From Salinarimonas ramus (lineage in GTDB: Bacteria; Pseudomonadota; Alphaproteobacteria; Rhizobiales; Beijerinckiaceae): a stretch of DNA of 64,000 nt. The DNA is taken from positions 186,001 through 250,000 of the forward strand of contig NZ_BMMF01000008.1 in NCBI RefSeq assembly GCF_014645695.1, read 5' to 3'. The notes beneath the pieces were generated by a model that saw nothing but the letters and a program-made list of their open reading frames with translations, was not told the origin of the DNA and searched no databases. Positions 55,431 through 63,390 of the stretch are shown here, piece by piece. A program made the position numbers and the translations under genes. How positions within the stretch are numbered: the first letter of the stretch is position 1; every line of letters starts with the position of its first letter.

Positions 55431-56419
55431 GCGGGGCGTCCCCGCTCGCCGTCCTGTCCGCCGAGGACGTCGACCGCGCTCTGACGTTCACCAGCCTCGT
55501 CGATGCGCTCCACGACGCCTTCGCCGGCGATCTCGTCGCGCCGGTGCGCCATCATCACGGCATCCCCCGCCCCGACGGCGACGCGACGCTCCTCCTGATG
55601 CCCGCCTGGAGCGGCGGCGGCGACGCGGCGGCCAGCGCCGACGGCGCGGCGCTCGGCGTGAAGATCGTCGCGGTCTTCCCCGGCAACGGGGCGCGCGGCC
55701 TCGCCTCGGTCCAGGGCGTCTACTATCTCGCCGACGGCGCCACCGGCGTGCCGCGGGCCGTCATCGACGGGGCGCGGTTGACGCTATGGCGCACGGCCTG
55801 CGCCTCGGCGCTCGCGGCCCGCCGGCTCGCGCGCGAGGACGCGCGGCGCATGGTGATGGTGGGCGCCGGCGCGCTCGCGCCCTTTCTCGTGCGCGCGCAC
55901 GCGAGCCAGCGCCCCATCGATCACGTCACGATCTGGAACCGCGATCCCGCCAAGGCGGAGGCGCTGGCCGCGCGCCTCGCCGCGGAGGGCGTGGCCGATC
56001 GCTCCGTGGAGGTCGTCGCGACGGCGGACCTCGAGAGCGCGGTCCGCGAGGCGGATCTCGTCTCCTGCGCCACGCTCTCGCGCGAGCCCATCGTGCGGGG
56101 CGAATGGCTGAAAGCCGGCGCGCATCTCGATCTCGTGGGCGCCTTCAACCTCTCCATGCGCGAGGCCGACGACGCGGCGCTCGCCCGCGCCGCGGTCTAC
56201 GTCGACACGCCGGCCGCGCTCGACGAGGGTGGGGACGTCGCCGTGGCGATCCGCGCCGGCGCCTTCGCGCGCGAGGCGGTGCGCGGCGACCTATTCGGGC
56301 TGTGCCGCGGCACGTCCGCCGGCCGCGGGAGCGCGCGGGAGATCACGCTCTTCAAGTCGGTGGGTGCCGCGATCGAGGACCTCGCGGCGGCGATGGCGGT
56401 GATGCGCGCCCGCGGCTGA
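55427..56419 (+). CDS. ornithine cyclodeaminase / mu-crystallin family protein
   Basis: 330 aa NAD(P)-dependent enzyme. Rossmann region RRMVMVGAGALAPFLVRAHA, substrate-side Lys in GVKIVAVFPGN, VQGVYYLADGATGVPRAVID and the catalytic Asp region HLDLVGAFNLSMREADD. Family members deaminate ornithine to proline, reduce ketimines or act as alanine dehydrogenases; the substrate here is not clear. ATGA overlap with lapA shows coupling. Ends 3 bp from the convergent LysR gene. Confidence 0.9.
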   Translation: MSGASPLAVLSAEDVDRALTFTSLVDALHDAFAGDLVAPVRHHHGIPRPDGDATLLLMPAWSGGGDAAASADGAALGVKIVAVFPGNGARGLASVQGVYYLADGATGVPRAVIDGARLTLWRTACASALAARRLAREDARRMVMVGAGALAPFLVRAHASQRPIDHVTIWNRDPAKAEALAARLAAEGVADRSVEVVATADLESAVREADLVSCATLSREPIVRGEWLKAGAHLDLVGAFNLSMREADDAALARAAVYVDTPAALDEGGDVAVAIRAGAFAREAVRGDLFGLCRGTSAGRGSAREITLFKSVGAAIEDLAAAMAVMRARG

Positions 56420-56422
56420 GGC

Positions 56423-57409
56423 TCACGCGTCCTGCGTCGGGCTGGTCTCCTCCTCGGGCAAGCCGTCGTCGATCCAGGCCGGCAGCGGGAAGAGCCCGCG
56501 CCGCGAGCGGCGGATGCGCGCCTTTACCTGCCGCAGGCCGTGCGCGATCTCGTGGAAGGCCTCCTGCATCGGCGAGGTCGCCCGCCATTGCAGCACCACG
56601 CGGTGGCTGGCGATGGGATCGTCCACGAGGCGCACGACGAAATCGGGGTCGCGCACCGCCTCCGCCAGCGCGTAGAGGCTCGGCAGCACGGCGACGCCCG
56701 CCCCCATCACCGCCATCTGCCGCACGGCGTCGAGGGTGCGGCTCTGGTACTCCAGGCTGACATGCGCGCCGGCCGCCTGCGCCATGCGCTCCACCACGCG
56801 GGTGAGGTGGAAGCCCTCGCCGAGCGTGAGCAGCGGGTAGCCGGCGAGATCGTCGAGCGTGACCGGCGTGCGCGCCGCCGAGAGCGGGTCCTCCGCGCTC
56901 GCGCACACCCACAGGCTCTCCGTGAAGAGCGGGACCTCGCGCACGTCCGCCCGCGCCGACGGCGTCGTGATCAGGAGGTCGAGGCGCGCGTCGAGGAGCG
57001 CCGCGAGAAGCTCCTCCGTGCTGCCCTCCTGCACGAAGAGCCGCAGCTCCGGATGCGCGGCGTGCAGGTCGCGCGTGGCCAGCGGCATGAAATAGGCGCC
57101 GATGGAGGGCAGGACGCCGAGCCGCAGGCGCTTGGGGAAATGCGTCTGCGGCCCCCGCCCGATGTGGCGGATCTGCTCGACGGCCGAGAGCACCTCGCGG
57201 GCGCGCCGCACGATCTCCTCGCCGAGCGGGGTGGGCCGGACACCCCGCCCCACCCGCTCGAGGACCGTGATCCCGAGCTCGGCCTCCATGGTGGAGATCT
57301 GCGCCGAGAGGCTCGCCTGCGAGACGTGGCAACGCCGCGCCGCCTTGGCGACGCCGCCCGTCTCGGCGATGGCGACGAGGTATTGCAGCTGGCGCAGGGT
57401 GGGACGCAC
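56423..57409 (-). CDS. OxyR-like LysR regulator lacking the redox cysteines
   Basis: 328 aa, GTG start at 57409 after gagagg; family alignment (RPTLRQLQYLVAIAETGGVA) supports it over an in-frame ATG 14 codons upstream. The HTH HVSQASLSAQISTMEAELGI and LERVGRGVRPTPLGEE match the OxyR branch. The region that in OxyR holds the reactive Cys pair (CLxxGHC) reads LTLGEGFHLTRVVERM, so peroxide sensing by disulfide is unlikely. The C-terminus has an extra basic stretch and acidic end. It is divergent from the exported NTF2-like gene. Confidence 0.88.
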   Translation of the reverse strand: MRPTLRQLQYLVAIAETGGVAKAARRCHVSQASLSAQISTMEAELGITVLERVGRGVRPTPLGEEIVRRAREVLSAVEQIRHIGRGPQTHFPKRLRLGVLPSIGAYFMPLATRDLHAAHPELRLFVQEGSTEELLAALLDARLDLLITTPSARADVREVPLFTESLWVCASAEDPLSAARTPVTLDDLAGYPLLTLGEGFHLTRVVERMAQAAGAHVSLEYQSRTLDAVRQMAVMGAGVAVLPSLYALAEAVRDPDFVVRLVDDPIASHRVVLQWRATSPMQEAFHEIAHGLRQVKARIRRSRRGLFPLPAWIDDGLPEEETSPTQDA

Positions 57410-57429
57410 GGGAGCCTCTCTCGCGCAAA

Positions 57430-57497
57430 ATCGGGACAACTCCCAATACATAGGGCGAGACTGAAGATGGGTTAGGATCTTTCGATTTGTCCCCGAT
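57430..57497. promoter_or_regulatory. inverted repeat in the divergent LysR / NTF2-like promoter region
   Basis: atcgggacaa (57430-57439) and ttgtccccgat (57487-57497) are complementary apart from one extra base, 47 bp apart. They lie between the two divergent start codons (57409 and 57565) and could be paired LysR half-sites or a long stem. Confidence 0.4.
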
Positions 57498-57564
57498 CGC
57501 ACCGGCGCCATCTCCCCGTTCGCGGACGAGATCGATCCGCGACTACGACAACGGGAGAGACCAG

Positions 57565-58110
57565 ATGAAGACCCTTCTGCTTGCCGCCGCCTCCGCCCTC
57601 GCGCTCTCGGGCGCCGCGCAGGCCATGGACGCGTCGGCCCCGATCACGGCCGAGGACGTCGCCGCCGCGCAGACCGCCTGGGGCGAGGGCATCGTCGCCA
57701 TCGGCCGCACCTTCACCGAGGGCGGCGACTACCGCGAGGCGGCGCGCGCCCATATCGAGCAGTTCTACGCCTACGAGGATGCCGACGCGGTGCTGTTCAA
57801 GCCGACGCTCGCCGCGGCCGACCAGTTCCGCGGCGACGCGAACGAGGCGCTGTCCTACTTCGTCGGCGGCGACATCGCCGAGGACGGCGGCTTCGCCATC
57901 GCGCCCTACACCGCCGTGCGGTGGGAGAACGAGGGGACCGTGATCGGCGAGGAGCTCGCCGTGGCCATGGGCAACTACTTCTTCACGACCACCGCCGGCG
58001 AGGAGGTGAAGGTCGAGTACAGCTTCGCCTACACGCGCGACGACGCGGGCGACCTGAAGATCGTCCTGCATCATTCCTCGCTGCCCTACGCGCCCGACGA
58101 CGCGTCCTGA
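57565..58110 (+). CDS. exported NTF2/SnoaL-like protein
   Basis: 181 aa. Signal peptide MKTLLLAAASALALSGAAQA, then a compact alpha+beta domain: AEDVAAAQTAWGEGIVAIGR, ARAHIEQFYAYEDADAVLFK, PTLAAADQFRG, SYFVGGDIAEDGGFAIAPY, AMGNYFFTTTAGEEVKVEYS and VLHHSSLPYAP. The layout is that of an NTF2-like fold. Related proteins are sometimes labelled phosphoribosyl-AMP cyclohydrolase, which the sequence does not support. Function unknown. Start 57565 has gggagag upstream. Confidence 0.82.
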   Translation: MKTLLLAAASALALSGAAQAMDASAPITAEDVAAAQTAWGEGIVAIGRTFTEGGDYREAARAHIEQFYAYEDADAVLFKPTLAAADQFRGDANEALSYFVGGDIAEDGGFAIAPYTAVRWENEGTVIGEELAVAMGNYFFTTTAGEEVKVEYSFAYTRDDAGDLKIVLHHSSLPYAPDDAS

Positions 58111-58139
58111 TCGAAGGCCACCCGCTCGCGGGCATGCGC

Positions 58140-59480
58140 TCAGCCGATGCGCGCGCCCGCCGCGATCCCCCCAACGAGCGTCGCCGCGTCCCGAGCGGCG
58201 CGCTCTCCTTCTGCGTAGGCGCCGCCGATCGTGCCCCAGAGGGTCGAGGAGGTCGCCTCGCCGGCGATGAGCACCCGTCCGCCGACGGGCTCGCGCAGGA
58301 CGGCGCGGGCGCCGTGAGCGCCGGGCGGCGCAACCATCCAGGCGCAGGCCGAGAGCGGATCCTCGCCCCAGCGGCTCGCATGCAGCACGCGAAGTCCCGC
58401 CACCGCCTCTCGCCCGAAGCGCGCAGCCAGGCTCTCGCGCACGAAATCGGCCCGCGCCGCCGGCGATCCGAGCCGGCCCACGAGCGGTCCGCCGAGATCG
58501 GCGTAGTGCAGCACGCCCCCGTCGAAATTGGCGAGGAGGCCGAGATTGTCGGCCGGGTCGCCGTCGAAGGCGATCGTCGTGTTCGCCGCCTCGCGCAGCG
58601 GCCCGCCGGGCCAGGCGAGGATCACGTGCTCGTAGGACGCCGGGCGCAGCGCGTGGAGCGCGTCGCGGGTGCCGGCGGGTAGCGGCGGGTCGAAGACGAT
58701 GTCGCCGCGCGCGAGCACCGGCACCGGCACGGTGACGACGAGCGCGCGGGCGTGCACGTCGCCCCGGTTCGTCTCGATGCGCACCTCCCGCCCCGACCAG
58801 TCCACCCGCGTGGCGCGGGTCGCGAGCGCCACCGGCAGGCCGTCGGCGAGGCGGGCCACGAGGGCGCCGTAGCCGCCGGCGACGAAGAGATCGAGATCGT
58901 CCCGCGCCGCCGCGAAATCCGCCGCTCCCACGCTGTCGAGCGTGGCGCCGCAGGCGAAGGGGCCGTGCGCGAAGGCGAGCGTGCCGGCGAACGCCGCCGC
59001 CTCGGGCGAGAGGCGTTCGAGCGCAGCGGAGGCGGGGGCGAGGTCGTCCTTCGCGCCGATCTCCTGGATCGCCTCAGCGAGCTGCGACCAGCCGGCGTGG
59101 AAGGCGCGGGTCTCGGCGGCGTCGGCCTCGCGCGCGCCGACGACGAGGCGCGGCTCCTGCGGCGCGTCGAAGAGCGGCAGGCCGAGCCGGCGCGCTTCCT
59201 CGACGAGGCCGTTCTCCTGCGCCGCGTGCAGCCAATGCGCGCCGATGTCGACGGCCTGGCCGGCCAGGCGCGCCGTGAGCGCGCGCCCGCCAACGCGTTC
59301 GCGCGCCTCGATCAGGACGACGGAGAGGCCCGTCGCGAGGAGCCGCCGCGCGGCGGCGATGCCGGCGGCGCCGGCGCCGAGGATGGCGACGTCCGCCGCA
59401 CGCGGCGGCGGAGCGACACGCGCGCGCCGCACCGGAGCGGGCTCCGGCGCCGCGGGCGCGACGGGTTTTCGAGATGGCAT
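58140..59480 (-). CDS. FAD-dependent amine oxidase family protein
   Basis: 446 aa flavoprotein of the monoamine/polyamine oxidase type. FAD motif VAILGAGAAGIAAARRLLAT begins at residue about 30, with EARERVGGRALTARL and DIGAHWLHA. The C-terminal FAD motif GGRVLIAGEATSSTLWGTIG with AYAEGERAA is typical. An Arg/Pro/Ala-rich N-terminal leader of about 28 residues precedes the FAD domain. No classical signal peptide is seen. Substrate amine unknown. Convergent with the NTF2-like gene (29-bp gap). Confidence 0.88.
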   Translation of the reverse strand: MPSRKPVAPAAPEPAPVRRARVAPPPRAADVAILGAGAAGIAAARRLLATGLSVVLIEARERVGGRALTARLAGQAVDIGAHWLHAAQENGLVEEARRLGLPLFDAPQEPRLVVGAREADAAETRAFHAGWSQLAEAIQEIGAKDDLAPASAALERLSPEAAAFAGTLAFAHGPFACGATLDSVGAADFAAARDDLDLFVAGGYGALVARLADGLPVALATRATRVDWSGREVRIETNRGDVHARALVVTVPVPVLARGDIVFDPPLPAGTRDALHALRPASYEHVILAWPGGPLREAANTTIAFDGDPADNLGLLANFDGGVLHYADLGGPLVGRLGSPAARADFVRESLAARFGREAVAGLRVLHASRWGEDPLSACAWMVAPPGAHGARAVLREPVGGRVLIAGEATSSTLWGTIGGAYAEGERAARDAATLVGGIAAGARIG

Positions 59481-59908
59481 GCGAAGGGTCGTCCGAAGGG
59501 TCGTCCGAGCCCCGCCCGAGCCGGATCGGCGAGAGCCTTGCGCCCGCGCCCGCCGGCTCGCAAGCGGGCGCGGGCGCGACGCTTCGGCGCACGGGACTTC
59601 CCCGAGGTGACACCTGCGGATGTGCTCCCGGGAGCTGCCCCTGGGGCAGCGCCCGGGCTCGGGCACGACGCGCGGCACGGGCGCCGGCCCATTCCTCGGG
59701 CTGTCGGATCGTAAAGGGCAAGCTCAACGGTTGCCATCACGAGCCAAGTCAATTAAGTTCCTCTCACATCGCGGGTCCCTCGATAGCACTCCGATAGCTC
59801 GGGGTCGTATTTCTCGTGCACTAGTCGTATCGTATCGAGGGGATCTGCTACGTCCACTCTGGTCGATCGTCGGATCGGCGCAACGCCTAGACGCGCTTTG
59901 GGAGACGC
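59481..59908 (+). promoter_or_regulatory. upstream region of the glycine-betaine transporter operon
   Basis: This 428-bp gap between the divergent amine oxidase gene and proV holds no supported gene. Its second half is AT-richer. A perfect 9-bp inverted repeat ccctcgata (59777-59785)/tatcgaggg (59833-59841) brackets three copies of tcgtat (59805, 59825 and 59830). These are candidate regulator sites for an osmotically controlled promoter. No sure -35/-10 pair. Confidence 0.45.
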
Positions 59909-61153
59909 ATGACCGACAAGATCACCGTCGAGCACCTCTACAAGATCTTCGGGCCCGACCCGGAGGAGGCCCTCGCCCTGATACGCGAGGGTCTCGACAA
60001 GGACGAGATCTTCGCGCGTACCGGAAATACGGTCGGCGTGCGGGATGCTTCGTTCACCGTAAAGGAAGGCGAGATCTTCGTGATCATGGGCCTGTCGGGC
60101 TCCGGCAAGTCCACCATGGTCCGCATGTTCAACCGCCTCATCGAGCCCTCGTCCGGCTCGATCACGGTGGACGGGCGGGACATCACCAAGCTCGACGAGG
60201 CGGGCCTGCGGGACTTGCGGCGCACCACCATATCGATGGTGTTCCAGTCCTTCGCGCTCCTGCCCCACATCAAGGTGATCGACAACGTCGCCTTCGGGCT
60301 CGAGCTCGCCGGCATGGGCCGAGAGGAGCGTCGCGAGCGCGCCCTCGCCGCGCTCGAGCAGGTGGGCCTCGCCGCCAATGCCGAGAGCTACCCGGACGAG
60401 CTCTCCGGCGGCATGCAGCAGCGCGTCGGCCTCGCCCGGGCGCTCGCCGCCGATCCGCCGATCCTCCTGATGGACGAGGCCTTCTCCGCCCTCGACCCGC
60501 TCATCCGCTCCGAGATGCAGGACGAGCTGATCCGCCTGCAGGAGGAGAAGAAGCGCACCATCATCTTCATCAGCCACGATCTCGACGAGGCCATGCGCAT
60601 CGGCGACCGCATCGCCATCATGCAGGGCGGCGTGGTCGTGCAGGTGGGCTCGCCCGACGAGATCCTGAAGAACCCGGCGAACGAGTACGTCCGCTCCTTC
60701 TTCCGCGGGGTGGACATCTCCAAGGTGCTCACCGCCGCCGACATCGCCACCAAGACGCAGGTGACGATCATCGACAAGCCCGAGCAGGGCCCGCGCGCGG
60801 CGCTGCGGCTGCTCGGCGACTTCGACCGGGAATACGGCTTCGTGATCGGCCGGGGCCGGCGCTTCGCCGGCGTCGTCTCGCTGGCCTCGCTCGAGCAGGC
60901 GCGCCGCGACGACGCCCCGCTCGACGCGGCGCTGATGCCGGAGACGGCCACGGTACTGCCGACGGCCCCGCTGCACGAGCTGATGGGCGTCGTCGCGACC
61001 TCGCCCCATCCCGTGCCCGTGGTCGACGAGCAGGGACGCTATCGCGGCGTGGTCTCGCGGACGTCGCTGCTCCAGGCTCTCGACAACCTCCCCGCCGAGA
61101 GCGCCCCCGTCGAAGCGGACGCGGTCGCGCCGGTCGCCGCCGCGGGAGAGTGA
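59909..61153 (+). CDS. proV: glycine betaine/proline ABC transporter ATP-binding protein
   Basis: 414 aa ATPase of an osmoprotectant importer (ProV/OpuAA type). The N-terminal extension [20 protein letters not shown] is typical. Walker [17 protein letters not shown]-loop [11 protein letters not shown], signature [17 protein letters not shown], Walker [21 protein letters not shown] and switch ISHDLDEAM are intact. The C-terminal tandem CBS module (residues about 275-395; [20 protein letters not shown] and [20 protein letters not shown]) senses ionic strength in homologues. proW starts 4 bp later. Confidence 0.95.
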   Translation: MTDKITVEHLYKIFGPDPEEALALIREGLDKDEIFARTGNTVGVRDASFTVKEGEIFVIMGLSGSGKSTMVRMFNRLIEPSSGSITVDGRDITKLDEAGLRDLRRTTISMVFQSFALLPHIKVIDNVAFGLELAGMGREERRERALAALEQVGLAANAESYPDELSGGMQQRVGLARALAADPPILLMDEAFSALDPLIRSEMQDELIRLQEEKKRTIIFISHDLDEAMRIGDRIAIMQGGVVVQVGSPDEILKNPANEYVRSFFRGVDISKVLTAADIATKTQVTIIDKPEQGPRAALRLLGDFDREYGFVIGRGRRFAGVVSLASLEQARRDDAPLDAALMPETATVLPTAPLHELMGVVATSPHPVPVVDEQGRYRGVVSRTSLLQALDNLPAESAPVEADAVAPVAAAGE

Positions 61154-61157
61154 GATC

Positions 61158-62126
61158 ATGCAGACCCTGTCCTTCAATCCGCTCTATCCCTTCGAGACCC
61201 TCGAGATCCCCTTCGACGACTGGGTCGAGGTCGTCTTCGACTGGGTGGCCAACGCCCGCCCGGTCTTCCAGGCGATCCGCCAGCCCATCGACTGGGTGCT
61301 GGAAGGCATCACCGACCTGCTTCTGTTCCTGCCGCCGGGGCTGATGATCGTGCTGCTCGCGCTCGTCGCCTGGCAGGTCGTGGGCGGGCGCCTCGCGCTG
61401 GGCACGGCCCTGTCGCTGTTCTTCGTGGGGCTGATCGGCGCCTACGAGCAGTCGATGGTGACCCTCGCGCTCGTGCTCACGGCGGTGTTCTTCTGCACGG
61501 CGATCGGCGTGCCGCTCGGCATCCTGGCCGCGCGCTCGGACCGGTTCGAGACGGGCCTGCGCCCGGTGCTCGACACGATGCAGACGACGCCGGCCTTCGT
61601 CTACCTGGTGCCGATCGTGGTGCTGTTCGGCATCGGCAACGTGCCGGGCGTGATCGTCACCATCATCTTCGCCGTGGCGCCGCTCATCCGCCTGACCAAT
61701 CTCGGCATCCGCCAGGTCCCCAAGGACGTGATCGAGGCCGCCAACGCCTTCGGCGCCTCTGGCCGCCAGCTGCTCTTCAAGGTGCAGCTGCCGCTCGCGA
61801 CGAAGACGATCATGGCCGGCGTCAACCAGTCGCTGATGCTCGCGCTGTCGATGGTGGTCATCGCCTCGATGATCTCCGTGGGCGGGCTCGGCCAGATGGT
61901 GCTGCGCGGCATCGGCCGCCTGGACATGGGCCTCGCCGTGATCGGCGGCGTCGGCATCGTCGTGCTCGCCATCGTGCTCGACCGCATGACTCAGGCGCTC
62001 GCCTCCTCGGAGCGCGAGCGCGGCGGGCGGCGCTTCGTCGAGCGCGGGCCGATCGGGCTCGTGCGCGGCCTGACCGCAGGGCGCAGCGCCAGCGCGGCCG
62101 CGGCGGCGACGCAACGCGGCGGCTGA
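61158..62126 (+). CDS. proW: glycine betaine/proline ABC transporter permease
   Basis: 322 aa membrane permease. The N-terminal amphipathic region ([20 protein letters not shown]) precedes about six segments. The EAA loop is [20 protein letters not shown], and [20 protein letters not shown] is diagnostic for ProW/OpuAB. A low-complexity Arg/Ser/Ala tail ends it. It is separated from proX by 158 bp with two hairpins. Confidence 0.94.
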   Translation: MQTLSFNPLYPFETLEIPFDDWVEVVFDWVANARPVFQAIRQPIDWVLEGITDLLLFLPPGLMIVLLALVAWQVVGGRLALGTALSLFFVGLIGAYEQSMVTLALVLTAVFFCTAIGVPLGILAARSDRFETGLRPVLDTMQTTPAFVYLVPIVVLFGIGNVPGVIVTIIFAVAPLIRLTNLGIRQVPKDVIEAANAFGASGRQLLFKVQLPLATKTIMAGVNQSLMLALSMVVIASMISVGGLGQMVLRGIGRLDMGLAVIGGVGIVVLAIVLDRMTQALASSERERGGRRFVERGPIGLVRGLTAGRSASAAAAATQRGG

Positions 62127-62151
62127 GCGGCGAAACGAAAATCGCACGCAA

Positions 62152-62222
62152 GCGACGGCCCGCTTCTCGCGCGGCCGTCGCGCGTCGATGCGGCGCGCGC
62201 GTCCCCGCGATCGGGGATGCGC
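62152..62222 (+). terminator. two tandem hairpins between proW and proX
   Basis: Hairpin 1: gcgacggcc (62152-62160) pairs with 62173-62181. Hairpin 2: gcgcgtcccc (62197-62206) pairs with 62213-62222, one G-U pair. Neither has a T-run. They may protect proW mRNA or set a separate level for proX. Confidence 0.5.
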
Positions 62223-62284
62223 GACCGCCGACCAAGGCAGAGCCCGACGGGCTCGAACCGACCAACCAGCGAGAGGAGAGACCC

Positions 62285-63301
62285 ATGCGAACCACGACGA
62301 CCGCCAGCGCGATCGCGCTGATCGCGGCGCTCGGGCTGACCGCCCCTGCGTCGGCTCAGGACGCCCCCGCCATGCCGGGCGAGGGCAAGACCGTGCAGCC
62401 GATGACCTCGGGCATCGCCGAGGAGATCTTCCAGCACGTCGTGCTCTTCGAGGGCCTGCGCCAGCTCGGCTACACGGTCGAGGACCCGCTCGAGGGCGAG
62501 TACGCCGTCATGCACGTCGCGCTCGGCCAGGGCGACGCCGACTTCACCGGCGTGCACTGGAACCTGCTGCACCAGGAGTTCTTCGAGAATTCCGGCGGCG
62601 AGGAGGCGATGGTCAAGCTCGGCACGTTCATCGACGACGTGCTCCAGGGCTACCTCATCGACAAGGCGACGGCGGACGAGCACGGCATCACCAGCCTCGC
62701 CCAGCTTCAGGACCCGGAGATCGCCGCGCTCTTCGACGCCAACGGCGACGGCATGGCCGATCTGACCGGCTGCAACCCCGGCTGGGGCTGCGAGCTGGTG
62801 ATCGAGCATCAGATCCCCGAATACGAGCTCGACGAGACCGTCCAGCACAATCAGGGCAGCTACTTCGCCCTGATGGCGGACACGATCGCGCGCTTCGAGC
62901 GCGGTGAGCCGGTGCTCTACTACACCTGGACGCCGCTGTGGGTGTCGGGCACGCTCGTCCCGGGCGAGGACGTCGAGTGGCTCGAGGTGCCCTACACCTC
63001 GCTGCCCAACAACCCCGACGCCACCACCGAGGACACCTCGGCCGAGGGCAAGAACCTCGGCTTCGCCGTCGACGAGATCCGCGTCCTCGCCAACCGCGAG
63101 TGGGCCGAGGAGAACCCGGCCGCGGCGCGCTTCCTCGAGCTCGCCGAGATCCCGATCAACGACGTCTCCGCCCAGAACCTTCTGATGCAGGAGGGCGAGG
63201 ATTCGATGGAGGACATCGAGCGTCACGCCCAGGAGTGGATCCAGGAGAACATCGAGCAGTTCAACGGCTGGCTCGACGAGGCCCGCGCCGTCGAGGGCTG
63301 A
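62285..63301 (+). CDS. proX: glycine betaine ABC transporter substrate-binding protein
   Basis: 338 aa periplasmic binding protein (OpuAC/ProX family). Signal peptide with core ASAIALIAALGLTAPASA. It starts the mature part near GEGKTVQPMTSGIAEEIFQH. Aromatic residues likely to form the cage for a quaternary ammonium are in GVHWNLLH, NPGWGCE and YYTWTPLWV. DTIARFERGEPVLYYTWTPL matches the family. Start 62285 has gagaggagag upstream. It is the last gene of proVWX and is followed by a hairpin. Confidence 0.94.
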   Translation: MRTTTTASAIALIAALGLTAPASAQDAPAMPGEGKTVQPMTSGIAEEIFQHVVLFEGLRQLGYTVEDPLEGEYAVMHVALGQGDADFTGVHWNLLHQEFFENSGGEEAMVKLGTFIDDVLQGYLIDKATADEHGITSLAQLQDPEIAALFDANGDGMADLTGCNPGWGCELVIEHQIPEYELDETVQHNQGSYFALMADTIARFERGEPVLYYTWTPLWVSGTLVPGEDVEWLEVPYTSLPNNPDATTEDTSAEGKNLGFAVDEIRVLANREWAEENPAAARFLELAEIPINDVSAQNLLMQEGEDSMEDIERHAQEWIQENIEQFNGWLDEARAVEG

Positions 63302-63320
63302 TCGCCTCCACGCGACGACG

Positions 63321-63357
63321 AAAAAGAGGAGGGCGGCGTCCGACGGGCGCCGCCCTC
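63321..63357. terminator. terminator between proX and the prephenate dehydrogenase gene
   Basis: A 10-bp stem (63329-63338 with 63348-63357) and 9-nt loop. On the minus strand it is followed by tcctcttttt, a good U-run for the dehydrogenase gene; on the plus strand the tail is only tctctcgtt. Works best for the minus strand. Confidence 0.75.
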
Positions 63358-63390
63358 TCTCGTTGCCTCCTGAGCGGAGCGCCGCGCGGC

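Noticed and set aside
57565-58110. Phosphoribosyl-AMP cyclohydrolase (HisI)
   Set aside because: It has a signal peptide and lacks the HisI metal-binding Cys/Asp motifs.
59474-59797. 107-codon frame upstream of proV
   Set aside because: Overlaps the start of the amine oxidase gene and the AT-richer regulatory region; composition is noise-like.
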